From Thermincola sp. (lineage in GTDB: Bacteria; Bacillota; Thermincolia; Thermincolales; UBA2595): a stretch of 33,169 nucleotides of DNA. The translations under genes were made by a program, and so were the position numbers. A model generated the notes under the pieces. That model did no database searches. It was given only the letters and a program-made list of their open reading frames with translations, and had not been told where the DNA came from. This document shows positions 1-8,255 of this stretch, in pieces. Numbering within the stretch: the stretch's first letter is position 1; each line of letters begins with the position of its first letter. The DNA lies in contig DYZU01000026.1 of assembly GCA_022735835.1 (NCBI GenBank), positions 1 to 33,169 on the forward strand, read 5' to 3'.

Positions 1-185
1 AGCGGTATTTTCTGGTTTCTTACCCGGTTCCGACTGCCGCTCCTTTAGCCACGGAACTAAATACTACCACCCCGGTTTGCTTTGGTCAACCGGTTCTTCT
101 TGGCAATTGTGGTTCCCCGCCCTGCAAAACCGGAAACCAAAGGTTTAATCTTCCTTTGTTTCCGGCCTTTGGGGAGGCACCGACA
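1..185 (-). promoter_or_regulatory. Structured 5' leader, candidate riboswitch (partial)
   Basis: This is a gene-free stretch just downstream of a strong minus-strand promoter, so it should be the leader of a gene beyond the left edge. Read on the minus strand it holds a near-perfect hairpin (CCGGAAA..CAAAGG paired with CCTTTG..TTTCCGG, 130-165). Then come GGGCGGGGAACCAC, a second GC-rich stem and CCGGGGTGGTA. The pair GGGGAACC ... GGGGTG recalls the c-di-AMP (ydaO/yuaA) riboswitch, but the usual CGTCAGCTAACC-type 3' segment is not recognisable. The class is therefore a weak guess; that this is a structured leader is better supported. Confidence 0.4.
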
Positions 186-191
186 TTGACT

Positions 192-221
192 AATATAGCA
201 TATTTGTAAGCATCTTGTCAA
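192..221 (-). promoter_or_regulatory. Sigma-A promoter for a gene left of the window
   Basis: On the minus strand TTGACA (perfect -35, 216-221) and TATATT (-10, 192-197) are separated by 18 bp in AT-rich DNA. The expected start is near 185, at the head of the structured leader. It lies downstream of the malic enzyme gene and points away from it, so it begins a new transcription unit. Confidence 0.75.
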
Positions 222-304
222 CAGCTTTAATATAAAAACAAATTCATCTGCGAAAAAGTTTTTGTGTTACCGTACTGGGCCAAAAGTTTAATTCAGCAAT
301 GAAT

Positions 305-325
305 AAGGGGTGCGTGACACCCCTT
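305..325 (-). terminator. Possible terminator after malic enzyme gene
   Basis: AAGGGGTG and CACCCCTT can form an 8-bp stem with a 5-nt loop, 48 nt past the malic enzyme stop. On the minus strand it is followed by ATTCATT rather than a clean U-run, so as an intrinsic terminator it is weak. Its position between the gene and the next promoter fits. Confidence 0.45.
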
Positions 326-372
326 ACTTAGTCAAATTCGGCCGGAATCGTAATCAAGGAGGAGTGGCAAAT

Positions 373-1605
373 CTATTTGCCAATCAACTTGCGAGTCCTT
401 TCCTTGATTAACTCAGGAATTCCGGGTGTTTTAACAGTGGCCACTCCGGAATCAATAGCCGCCTGGGCAACTGCGGCGGCAACCTCAGCAGCTACCCTCG
501 GGTCAAAGGGCTTGGGGATTACATAGTCGGGATTCCGTTCCTCATCGGTTATCAATCCGGCAATGGCATAAGCAGCAGCAACCTTCATATCGTCATTTAT
601 ATCCGTGGCCCTGACATCCAGGGCACCGCGGAAAATACCGGGAAAAGCCAGAACATTGTTGACCTGGTTAGGATAATCGGAACGACCCGTACCAACTACA
701 ACTGCCCCCGCCTCCTTGGCTTCATCAGGATATATTTCCGGGACCGGGTTAGCCATGGCAAAAACCACAGGCCGGGAATTCATACTGGCCACCATTTCCT
801 TGGTCAGTACTCCGGGAGCTGATACGCCGATAAACACGTCAGCACCCTTGATTGCATCGGCCAGAGTTCCTCTTATTTTTTCCTGGTTAGTAATGGCCGC
901 CATCTCGGCCTGAGCAGGATTCATCCAGCTCTCACCTTCACAGAGGATTCCGAGCTTATCGACTAAAACGGCGTTTCTCAGACCCGCTTTTAACAGGAGC
1001 TTGGAGACGGCAATACCGGCAGAACCGGCTCCGTTAAGAACCAGCTTAACCTCTTCCAGCGTTTTGTTGACAACTTTTAAGGCATTTATCAGGGCGGCCA
1101 GAACCACAACCGCCGTACCATGCTGGTCATCGTGGAAAATAGGTATATTCGTTACCTGTTTTAGTTTGGCTTCTATTTCAAAACACCTGGGAGCCGATAT
1201 ATCCTCCAGGTTCACTCCGCCAAAGGTCGGCTCCAACGCCTTGACCACCTGGACAATTTCATCCACCTCTTTTGTGGCTATACATATCGGAAAAGCATCT
1301 ACGCCGGCAAATTTTTTGAAGAGGACACATTTGCCTTCCATAACCGGCATTGCCGCCAAAGGCCCAATATCACCCAAACCGAGAACGGCCGTGCCGTCCG
1401 ACACTACCGCTACCAGGTTGCCGCGGGCCGTATACTCAAATACGGCCTCAGGGTTGTCAGCAATAACCTTGCAGGGCTCCGCAACACCAGGGGTGTAAGC
1501 CAGGCTCATGGCTTCCATACTGTCGACTTCTACCTTACTGATCACTTCTATTTTACCTACCAGGTCTTTATGGAGTTTCAAGGCTCTTTCTTTAAGGTCA
1601 CTCAC
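373..1605 (-). CDS. Malic enzyme (NAD(P)-dependent, malate to pyruvate + CO2)
   Basis: A 410-residue protein of the short bacterial malic enzyme family, decarboxylating malate to pyruvate with reduction of NAD(P). Visible motifs are AYTPGVA (about 37-43), SDGTAVLGLGDIGP (69-82), GGVNLEDISAP (129-139), the metal/substrate motif FHDDQHGTA (157-165), the nucleotide-binding NGAGSAGIA (193-201) and MANPVPEI. Length is normal for the family. The start is GTG at 1605, with GGGAAGGA upstream. It lies beyond sdhB and has its own promoter. In this context it probably withdraws malate made by fumarase, giving pyruvate directly; no malate dehydrogenase gene is seen in the window. Cofactor preference cannot be read from the sequence by eye. 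Confidence 0.93.
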   Translation of the reverse strand: MSDLKERALKLHKDLVGKIEVISKVEVDSMEAMSLAYTPGVAEPCKVIADNPEAVFEYTARGNLVAVVSDGTAVLGLGDIGPLAAMPVMEGKCVLFKKFAGVDAFPICIATKEVDEIVQVVKALEPTFGGVNLEDISAPRCFEIEAKLKQVTNIPIFHDDQHGTAVVVLAALINALKVVNKTLEEVKLVLNGAGSAGIAVSKLLLKAGLRNAVLVDKLGILCEGESWMNPAQAEMAAITNQEKIRGTLADAIKGADVFIGVSAPGVLTKEMVASMNSRPVVFAMANPVPEIYPDEAKEAGAVVVGTGRSDYPNQVNNVLAFPGIFRGALDVRATDINDDMKVAAAYAIAGLITDEERNPDYVIPKPFDPRVAAEVAAAVAQAAIDSGVATVKTPGIPELIKERTRKLIGK

Positions 1606-1675
1606 TTTTTCCTTCCCCCATTTCGTAAACTATCCTACTTCTTGCTGTCCTACATTTTAATACCCCACCTTTTAG

Positions 1676-1704
1676 ATTATACTACTTATACTCCCGGATG
1701 TGAA
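1676..1704 (-). promoter_or_regulatory. Sigma-A promoter of malic enzyme gene
   Basis: Minus-strand TTCACA (1699-1704), a 17-bp spacer and a perfect TATAAT (1676-1681), about 70 bp before the GTG start. It gives malic enzyme a housekeeping-type promoter separate from the sigma-54-type promoters upstream. Read-through from sdhB is also possible, because no clear terminator lies between. Confidence 0.7.
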
Positions 1705-1738
1705 TCCTGTCACGTTTAGCTTTTCTTAAGCATATTTC

Positions 1739-2488
1739 CTACCTGTTAAACCATCTCCCGATGCTGTACAGGGTTGTGTCCCTGTTCAGCTTGGCTATAG
1801 CAGTGGTCAACGGAATCTTTTTGGGGCATGCTTCTATGCAGTTTTGGGCATTTCCGCAATCGGTAATACCTCCGTCACCCATGATCGTTTCCAGGCGCGC
1901 TTCCTTATCCATCGCCCCGGTGGGATGATTGTTAAAGCGAAGCACCTGGGCCAGCGGCGCCGGTCCGATAAAACTGCTCCTGGCGTTAAAGTTGGGACAG
2001 GCCTCGTAACAGCAACCGCAGGTCATGCAACGCGAAATTTCATACATCCAGCGGCGTTCCTTTTCCGGAACTCTCGGTCCGGGTCCCAAATCAAAGGTTC
2101 CGTCAATGTTAATCCAGGCTTTAACCTTTTTCAGGTGCTCGAAGAGCACGCTGCGGTCAACCTTCAGATCCCTGATTACCGGAAACTTGCTCAAGGGTTC
2201 CAGGGTAATTACCTGCGAAGGCATCTTATCTATCAAAGCGCTGCACGCCTGCCTGACATTACCGTTAATAATCATGGTGCAGGCTCCGCAAACTTCTTCC
2301 AGGCAAGAGCAATCCCATGTGACAGGAGTAGTCTTTTGCCCCTGAGCGTTAACCGGGTTCTTGCGGATTTCCATCAAAACCGAGACCACATTCATGTTGG
2401 GTTTATACGGCACTTTAAATTCTTCCCACCGCGGGGACTCATTCGGACCGTTTTGTCTTTTGATTTTCAGGTGAATAAACTCCGCCAC
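1739..2488 (-). CDS. sdhB: Succinate dehydrogenase/fumarate reductase iron-sulfur subunit
   Basis: A 249-residue electron-transfer subunit. The N-terminal plant-ferredoxin-like domain has the [2Fe-2S] motif CSCLEEVCGAC plus a later C. The C-terminal part has CMTCGCCYEACP and CGNAQNCIEACP for the [4Fe-4S]/[3Fe-4S] clusters. It passes electrons between the SdhA flavin and the SdhC haems on the membrane. It ends the sdhCAB set and starts 16 bp after the sdhA stop. In a propionate oxidiser it would work in the succinate-to-fumarate direction with menaquinone, which needs reverse electron transport; that direction is inference. Confidence 0.96.
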   Translation of the reverse strand: MAEFIHLKIKRQNGPNESPRWEEFKVPYKPNMNVVSVLMEIRKNPVNAQGQKTTPVTWDCSCLEEVCGACTMIINGNVRQACSALIDKMPSQVITLEPLSKFPVIRDLKVDRSVLFEHLKKVKAWINIDGTFDLGPGPRVPEKERRWMYEISRCMTCGCCYEACPNFNARSSFIGPAPLAQVLRFNNHPTGAMDKEARLETIMGDGGITDCGNAQNCIEACPKKIPLTTAIAKLNRDTTLYSIGRWFNR

Positions 2489-2504
2489 TTGTCATCCCCC
2501 CTGA

Positions 2505-4241
2505 TCAGTCGTACTTTCTGGCCCTCGGTTTTAACAGGGAAATATCGACATCTTCATATTCAAACCGGGGTCCGGATTCGGTCCAGTAAGCTTTGGTAGT
2601 TTTCAGCCATTCTTCGTCATTGCGGTCGGGGTATTCCGGCTTGTAATGAGACCCCCGGCTTTCGTTGCGGTTTAAGGCGCCGAGGGTGATAACCCTGGCC
2701 AGTTCGAGCATATTCCACAGCTGGTTGACAAAAGGCACTACATCATTGGCCCAGCGGCCGGTGTCATTCACGTTAATCCTTTTGTAGCGCTCCATCAGTT
2801 CCTGGATTTTTTCATCAGCCAGCTTCAGGTTTTTATCGTAACGGACTACACCGACATGGGTAATCATGGTTTCTCCCAGTTCCTCATGAATGGTATACGG
2901 GTTCTCCGTGCCGTCCATCCTGTAAATTGCTTCAAAGATGCCGGCCTGCCGGTTCAGTTCCCGGTCGAAAACCTTCTGGGAAATATCCTCGGCCGACTTC
3001 TGCAATCCCTTGATATATTTCACCGCATTCGGCCCGCAGATGTAACCGCTGTAAGCTGCTGACAGCAGGGAGTTGGCCCCCAGGCGGTTGGCCCCGTGAT
3101 ACATGTAGTCACACTCACCGGCGGCAAAGAGCCCGGGAATCGGCGTCATATGGTTCCAGTCAACATAGATCCCGCCCATGAAATAGTGGGGCGCCGGGAA
3201 TATCTTCATCGGGACCTTGACCGGGTCTTCACCGTAGAAATTCCGGTATATCTCCAAAATGCCGCCAAGGCGCACTTCCAGGAATTCGGGGTCTTTATGA
3301 GTCAGGTCAAGGTAGACCTGGTTTTTCCCGTCGATACCGAGGCCCATTTCCACACATACTTTGTAGATTGCCCGCGAAGCTATGTCCCTGGGCACCAGGT
3401 TCCCGTAAGCAGGATACCATTCCTCGAGGAAGTACCAGGGTTTTCCGTCCTTATACGTCCAGATCCGGCCGCCTTCTCCCCGGGATGCCTCTGACATCAG
3501 CCTGAGTTTATCATCTCCCGGCATGGCGGTAGGATGAAACTGGACGAATTCGCCGTTGGCAAAGGGAACCCCCTGCCGGTACACGGCTCCGGCCGCGCTG
3601 CCGGTACAGATAACGGAGTTGGTGCTTTTCCCGTAAATCATCCCTGCCCCACCGGTGGCCAAAATAACTGCATCGGCCCGGAATGCACGAATTTCCATGG
3701 AGTTCAGGTCCTGGGCCACGATGCCCCGGCAAATCCCTTCATCATCAACTACAGCGGACAGGAACTCCCAGCCGATATATTCCTTGACCTTGCCCTTGGC
3801 TATCCACTTTCTCACCTGTTCATCCAGGGCATACAAAAGCTGCTGTCCTGTAGTGGCTCCGGCAAAAGCCGTCCGTCTGTTCTTTACGCCGCCGAAGAGG
3901 CGAAGGTCAATTAAGCCTTCCGGAGTCCGGTTAAACATAACCCCCATCCGGTCAAAAGCGTAAATTAATCCGGGGGCTGCTTCAACCAGGCCTTTCACAG
4001 GAGTCTGGTTAGCCAAAAAGTCTCCACCGACAATGGTATCTTCAAAATGCTGCTGGATACTGTCATTTTCACCCTTAGTATTGAGCGCCGCATTTATCCC
4101 ACCCTGGGCACACAAGGAATGGGAACGCTTGAAAGGCACCAGGGAGAATGCTTCAACCTCAACTCCCGCCTCAGCCGCTTTAATTACAGCCATCAGGCCC
4201 GCTAACCCGCCGCCTACGACAATTATCTTATTCTTACTCAT
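2505..4241 (-). CDS. sdhA: Succinate dehydrogenase/fumarate reductase flavoprotein subunit
   Basis: A 578-residue FAD protein that oxidises succinate or reduces fumarate. The N-terminal GGGLAGLMAVIKAAEAG is the dinucleotide-binding fold. RSHSLCAQGGINAAL contains the region of covalent flavin attachment (His). QFHPTAM and SRGEGG are the catalytic-site motifs, and GLFAAGECDYMYHGANRLGANSLLSA is the second FAD contact. Length and domain order match the Bacillus-type SdhA. The gene lies between sdhC (16 bp gap) and sdhB in the order C-A-B typical of Gram-positive succinate:menaquinone reductases. Confidence 0.97.
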   Translation of the reverse strand: MSKNKIIVVGGGLAGLMAVIKAAEAGVEVEAFSLVPFKRSHSLCAQGGINAALNTKGENDSIQQHFEDTIVGGDFLANQTPVKGLVEAAPGLIYAFDRMGVMFNRTPEGLIDLRLFGGVKNRRTAFAGATTGQQLLYALDEQVRKWIAKGKVKEYIGWEFLSAVVDDEGICRGIVAQDLNSMEIRAFRADAVILATGGAGMIYGKSTNSVICTGSAAGAVYRQGVPFANGEFVQFHPTAMPGDDKLRLMSEASRGEGGRIWTYKDGKPWYFLEEWYPAYGNLVPRDIASRAIYKVCVEMGLGIDGKNQVYLDLTHKDPEFLEVRLGGILEIYRNFYGEDPVKVPMKIFPAPHYFMGGIYVDWNHMTPIPGLFAAGECDYMYHGANRLGANSLLSAAYSGYICGPNAVKYIKGLQKSAEDISQKVFDRELNRQAGIFEAIYRMDGTENPYTIHEELGETMITHVGVVRYDKNLKLADEKIQELMERYKRINVNDTGRWANDVVPFVNQLWNMLELARVITLGALNRNESRGSHYKPEYPDRNDEEWLKTTKAYWTESGPRFEYEDVDISLLKPRARKYD

Positions 4242-4257
4242 AATTCCGCCCCCTCTT

Positions 4258-4878
4258 TTAAGCCGCCAGGCCTATCAGGCCCGCTGTACCAATGGCGGTC
4301 AGGATTATAAACAGGATAGTGCAAATGGTCTGCATAGTTTTCTGGGCTTTGGGCCCGATGGTGATTCCCCAGCTTATGGCAAAGGTATAGAGGCCGTTGC
4401 TGAAATGGAACACTGCGGCCAACAGCCCTATGAAATAAATAATGAAGAACAGCGGCTGGGATAAAATATTGTTCATAAATTCATAAGAAATTTCAATGCC
4501 GGCAAAGGCCCTGCCGATCCTGGCGGTATAAGCGTGGTAGGCTACATAAACGAAAGTCACTATGGCAGTTACACGCTGCAGGTAAAACATATAATTGCGG
4601 TAATATTTGTATTGCAGGACATTGTTTTGGGCCAGGTAAACATAATACAGGCCCAGGATTGTGTGGAAGGCCAGCGGAATGGCGATAAATATTATTTCTA
4701 TCCAGACCAGAAACGGTATGTTTTGAAAAGCTTCAACTCTTTGGTTATAGGCTTCCGGCCCTCCCAGGGCAAACGAATTGGTAATCAGGTGTTCCAGCAG
4801 GAAAACTCCGATTGGGATTAGGCCGGTCAGGGAATGCAACTTTCTGATCAGGAAATTATAGTTTTTGATAAACCCCAT
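4258..4878 (-). CDS. sdhC: Succinate dehydrogenase cytochrome b558 membrane subunit
   Basis: A 206-residue integral membrane protein with about five hydrophobic helices (for example IPIGVFLLEHLI, IEIIFIAIPLAFHTILGLYYVY, PLFFIIYFIGLLAAVFHFSNGLY and a C-terminal helix ending GLIGLAA). Several conserved His lie in the helices and are candidate haem ligands. This is the single-polypeptide di-haem anchor of the Bacillus type, so no sdhD is expected and none is seen. It starts the sdhCAB set, 36 bp after the fumarase beta stop, with an AGGAGGG-type ribosome site. Confidence 0.93.
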   Translation of the reverse strand: MGFIKNYNFLIRKLHSLTGLIPIGVFLLEHLITNSFALGGPEAYNQRVEAFQNIPFLVWIEIIFIAIPLAFHTILGLYYVYLAQNNVLQYKYYRNYMFYLQRVTAIVTFVYVAYHAYTARIGRAFAGIEISYEFMNNILSQPLFFIIYFIGLLAAVFHFSNGLYTFAISWGITIGPKAQKTMQTICTILFIILTAIGTAGLIGLAA

Positions 4879-4914
4879 TTGTTCTACCCTCCTTCAAGAA
4901 GTCCCGTAGGCTTA

Positions 4915-5469
4915 CTATTTCACCTGATATTGCTGCCGGCCCTCCTGATATAAGTCTCCACCATGAGCATCATTGACCACGATTACCGGAAAATTCTCGA
5001 CTTCCAGGCGGTAAATCGCCTCCGGTCCAAGTTCCGGGTAAGCGATAACTTCACATTTGGTGATGCGTTTGGATATAAGGGCCGCTGCCCCACCCGTGGC
5101 GGCAAAATAGACAGCCTTGTTTTTCTTGATCGAATCAAGCACCTCTTTTGACCGGAGCCCCTTGCCGATCATCCCTTTCAGTCCCAGATCAAGCAGTGCC
5201 GGGGTATAGGCGTCCATGCGCCCGCTGGTGGTCGGTCCGGCCGAACCGATAACCTGACCCGGCCTGGCCGGGGAAGGTCCCACGTAGTATATGATTTGCC
5301 CCCTGATATCCACGGGCAGTTCTTTTCCTTCCCTGATTAATTCAAAAAGCTTTTTATGAGCTGCGTCTCGGCCGGTTAAAATTACCCCGTTCAGAAAAAC
5401 CGTGTCCCCGGCCCGGAGTTTATCGACAATTTCATCCGTTAAAGGCGTTGAAACCGTATATTCAGCCAT
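4915..5469 (-). CDS. Fumarate hydratase class I, beta (C-terminal) subunit
   Basis: A 184-residue subunit of the oxygen-sensitive [4Fe-4S] fumarase, interconverting fumarate and malate. Recognisable family segments are PARPGQVIGSAGPTTSGRMD, AVYFAATGGAAALISKRI and ELGPEAIYRLEVENFPVIVVNDAHGGDLY. The ORF track extends to 5520, but ATG at 5469 follows GGAGGGG with good spacing and gives the family N-terminus (MAEYTVSTPLTDE). It lies 14 bp after the alpha subunit stop, so the two are surely co-translated. Confidence 0.93.
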   Translation of the reverse strand: MAEYTVSTPLTDEIVDKLRAGDTVFLNGVILTGRDAAHKKLFELIREGKELPVDIRGQIIYYVGPSPARPGQVIGSAGPTTSGRMDAYTPALLDLGLKGMIGKGLRSKEVLDSIKKNKAVYFAATGGAAALISKRITKCEVIAYPELGPEAIYRLEVENFPVIVVNDAHGGDLYQEGRQQYQVK

Positions 5470-5483
5470 CTGTTCCACCCCTC

Positions 5484-6326
5484 CTATAAAACAATGGTTT
5501 TGTGCCTGGCAGCGTGACAATTGATATTTACCGCCACCGGCAGGCTGGCAATATGCGCAGGGAAAATTTCAATATTTACGGCCAGGGCAGTAGTTGTCCC
5601 GCCCAGCCCCTGGGGGCCGATCCCCAGTTTATTTATTTCTTCCAGCAGTTCAGCCTCCAGCGCTGCTATGGAAGGGTCGCTGTGGCGCTGGTTCAAAGGT
5701 CTGAGCAATGCTTGCTTGGCCAGAAGGGCAGCCTTTTCCATAGTCCCTCCGATACCGACTCCCACTACTATGGGTGGGCAGGGGTTGGACCCCGCCTTAT
5801 CAACAGTCTCAATAACAAATTCCTTGACCCCTTCAACCCCCTGGGAAGGCTTCAGCATCTTCACCCCGCTCATATTCTCGCTGCCCCCCCCCTTGGGAGC
5901 AATGGTTATCTTCAAGTTATCCCCTTTTACCAGAGAAGTATAGATGATAGCCGGGGTATTATCTCCGGTGTTTTTCCGCTCCAGGGGATGACCAACTATT
6001 GATTTCCGCAGGTACCCTTCCATATATCCCTTGCGGACACCCTCGTTGATGGCATCATCCAGCAAACCGCCTTCAATTCTCAGGTCCTGGCCGACTTCCA
6101 CGAAAAAGACGGCAAACCCGGTATCCTGGCACATCGGCATGCGTTCCTTCCGGGCAATTTCGGCATTTTCAATCAACTGGTTGAGAATACTGATGCCCAG
6201 CGGAGACTTTTCCTTTTTCAGGTTTTCCTTAAACGCCTCCAATACGTCTTCCTCCAGGTAGTAATTAGCTTCCTGGCATAAGCCGCTGACTACATTGACA
6301 ATATCTTCGTATTTAATTGTTTTCAT
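5484..6326 (-). CDS. Fumarate hydratase class I, alpha (N-terminal) subunit
   Basis: A 280-residue [4Fe-4S] subunit. CQDTGFAVFFVEVG, SNPCPPIVVGVGIGGT and the C-terminal NINCHAARH supply the likely cluster cysteines, and GGGSENMSGVKML is a family signature. It pairs with the following beta subunit to form the class I hydratase that links the succinate dehydrogenase product fumarate to malate. It is the first gene after a sigma-54-type promoter 34 bp upstream, so fumarase and sdhCAB may form a second, separately boosted half of the pathway operon. Confidence 0.94.
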   Translation of the reverse strand: MKTIKYEDIVNVVSGLCQEANYYLEEDVLEAFKENLKKEKSPLGISILNQLIENAEIARKERMPMCQDTGFAVFFVEVGQDLRIEGGLLDDAINEGVRKGYMEGYLRKSIVGHPLERKNTGDNTPAIIYTSLVKGDNLKITIAPKGGGSENMSGVKMLKPSQGVEGVKEFVIETVDKAGSNPCPPIVVGVGIGGTMEKAALLAKQALLRPLNQRHSDPSIAALEAELLEEINKLGIGPQGLGGTTTALAVNIEIFPAHIASLPVAVNINCHAARHKTIVL

Positions 6327-6359
6327 CTGAACCCCCCCGTATTTTTTCTAATAATTAAT

Positions 6360-6374
6360 GCAATTTTCATGCCA
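6360..6374 (-). promoter_or_regulatory. Sigma-54 (-24/-12) promoter of fumarase-sdh genes
   Basis: The minus strand reads TGGCATGAAAATTGC, matching the -24/-12 consensus TGGCAC-N5-TTGC at nine of ten fixed bases with exact spacing. It ends 34 bp before the fumarase alpha ATG. The gene just upstream encodes a sigma-54 activator with an intact GAFTGA motif, which strengthens the call. Confidence 0.8.
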
Positions 6375-6486
6375 ATCTTCAAAGCCTGAATTTTCAAGGA
6401 TTTTCGGGCCATAGGTTAAAATTACTATTATAAATTTTAAAACAGCTTAAAGGGTAAAAAGAAGGAGCTACTTACATCCACAAGTA

Positions 6487-6520
6487 GTTCTAATTTTTTT
6501 AAGAACGGGTTCTAATTTTT
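6487..6520 (-). promoter_or_regulatory. Candidate activator-binding repeats upstream of fumarase promoter
   Basis: A 12-bp direct repeat, GTTCTAATTTTT on the plus strand, occurs at 487-498 and 509-520 of the 6 kb line, 22 bp apart (two helical turns). An inverted AAGAAC lies between, making AGAAC-CC-GTTCT a short dyad. It lies about 138-171 bp upstream of the expected sigma-54 start and overlaps the end of the regulator gene. That is a usual position for an enhancer-type site. Confidence 0.45.
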
Positions 6521-8230
6521 ATAACACTCCTGGTAACCGTATTTTTTCATTTTATTATATAAGGTGGCCAACGAAATTTTCAGGGTCGAGGCCGCCTGTT
6601 TTTTCCCTTCCAGACTGACGCCGAACTCTTCCAGGGCTCTCTTGATGAGTTTCTTCTCCATTTCTTCTATGGGTTCAAGGTAGTCGGGCTTCCAGCCGAC
6701 GGGATCCCTGGTTTTTCCAGTCAACTGTCCGATGTGCATGTGGGTTACAATGTCTTCTTCTTTATCCATTGACACTATCGCCCGCTCCAGGATATTTTCC
6801 AGCTCCCGTACATTTCCGGGCCAGTGGTAAGCATAAAGCCGGTCAAAAGCCCCCTGGGAAATCCCTTTAATTTTTTTGCCCAATTTCCGTTCAAACTGGG
6901 TAATAAAATGATTGACCAGGAGATTTAAGTCTTCTTTGCGTTCCCGCAGAGGTGGTATATGAAGTTCTACGACATTAAGCCTGTAGAACAGGTCTTCCCT
7001 GAAATCTCCTTTCTTTACCATTTCCTTCAGATCCCTGTTAGTGGCGGCAATAACCCTGACATCAACCTTAATGGTTTCCGTTCCCCCGATTCTTTCTATC
7101 TCTTTTTCCTGCAAAACCCTCAGCAGTTTGGCCTGTAGCGACAGGTTCATATCCCCTATTTCATCCAGAAAAATCGTGCCCCCCTGGGCCAGTTCAAATT
7201 TACCCAGCTTCGTCTTGGTGGCCCCGGTAAAAGCCCCCTTTTCGTGGCCGAAGAATTCGCTTTCCAGCAGGGTCTCCGGAATAGCGGCACAGTTAACCTT
7301 AATAAAGGGCTTCCCGTTACGGCTGCTGGCCCGATGAAGGGCATGGGCAAAAAGCTCCTTGCCGGTGCCGCTTTCACCGTAAATTATTACCGTAGAATCG
7401 CTCAGGGCCGCCTTTCTGGCCATTATTTTGGCCTCCACCATGCCCGCGGCCTGGCCGATAATGTCATCAAAGGAATATTTGCTGCTGCTGACCTGGCCCA
7501 AACGGTCATGAAGGTCCTGAATTATATGGCAGCTCTTTTTTAACTCATCCATAAGTTTCATTATATCTGTTATCGGTTGAAAAGATACAACCGCCCCGTA
7601 AATGTTCCCGTCGACAATAATAGGACAGGCATTTGAAATCACTTCGGCATTCGAACCGCCCACCCGGGTCCTGAGCCCGATTACAGGCCTTTGGGTCAGG
7701 ATAGCCTGAGCCAGGGCGCCCTCGGGTGAGACCTCAAAAATGTTCCGGCCGATCCGGGTTTCTTCCGGGATGCCGGTCACTCTGCTGAAAGCCGGGTTAA
7801 CATATTTTATGACTCCGTTGATATCGGCTACTTCAATCGCTTCCTGGACAGAGCTCAGAATCGCGGACAGTTCGCCCTTAATTTTTTTTATTTCCAGAAG
7901 TTTCTCTTTTTCCTCCAGAATGGTGATCATTAAATCGGCTGCCTGGGCTTCCATAACAGCTGTTTCTCCGTGTTTGGCATGGTGTATTCTGCTTTGCACC
8001 TCAGTCTGGCCGGTGGCTTCTATGATGACATCAATTCCGGGTTTTCTGATAAGTTCGATAAAATCCGTGGTGTTGAACACACCGTCTCTTTTTGCCAGCA
8101 GCATCCCCGGGGCATGAGGGTTTTTGTCAGCAATGCCAACGATATTTATCATGTCCATAGTCTTTAATATTCTGTACAATGTGCACCCACCGGCGCCCGC
8201 TCCTACGATGGCCACATTTACTATTGCCAT
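6512..8230 (-). CDS. Sigma-54-dependent activator with Rossmann and PAS domains (MmcZ-like)
   Basis: A 572-residue transcription activator. Residues 1 to about 105 form an NAD(P)-binding-like Rossmann domain (VAIVGAGAGG at 7-15, IIEATG near 70). A PAS domain follows at about 120-220. The AAA+ domain has Walker A GESGTGKE (285-292), GAFTGA (332-337) for sigma-54 contact and Walker B FLDEIGD (354-360). A Fis-type helix-turn-helix ends the protein (about 535-570). There is no response-regulator receiver domain. The start is ATG 8230, eight bases after GGGAGG; the ORF track's 8251 start is less likely. It sits inside the operon, 25 bp after the GTPase gene and before a sigma-54 promoter. It probably controls the cluster in response to a metabolite or redox signal (inference). 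Confidence 0.9.
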   Translation of the reverse strand: MAIVNVAIVGAGAGGCTLYRILKTMDMINIVGIADKNPHAPGMLLAKRDGVFNTTDFIELIRKPGIDVIIEATGQTEVQSRIHHAKHGETAVMEAQAADLMITILEEKEKLLEIKKIKGELSAILSSVQEAIEVADINGVIKYVNPAFSRVTGIPEETRIGRNIFEVSPEGALAQAILTQRPVIGLRTRVGGSNAEVISNACPIIVDGNIYGAVVSFQPITDIMKLMDELKKSCHIIQDLHDRLGQVSSSKYSFDDIIGQAAGMVEAKIMARKAALSDSTVIIYGESGTGKELFAHALHRASSRNGKPFIKVNCAAIPETLLESEFFGHEKGAFTGATKTKLGKFELAQGGTIFLDEIGDMNLSLQAKLLRVLQEKEIERIGGTETIKVDVRVIAATNRDLKEMVKKGDFREDLFYRLNVVELHIPPLRERKEDLNLLVNHFITQFERKLGKKIKGISQGAFDRLYAYHWPGNVRELENILERAIVSMDKEEDIVTHMHIGQLTGKTRDPVGWKPDYLEPIEEMEKKLIKRALEEFGVSLEGKKQAASTLKISLATLYNKMKKYGYQECYKN

Positions 8231-8255
8231 GGCATATCCTCCCGCTAACAAAAAG

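Noticed and set aside
1-372. Small ORF at the left edge
   Set aside because: No ORF with a plausible start and ribosome site is present; the promoter and hairpins explain the region better as a leader RNA.
716-1498. Plus-strand ORFs opposite malic enzyme, and the many other plus-strand ORFs in the track
   Set aside because: They are antisense shadows of strongly supported minus-strand genes, lack ribosome sites and have no recognisable motifs.
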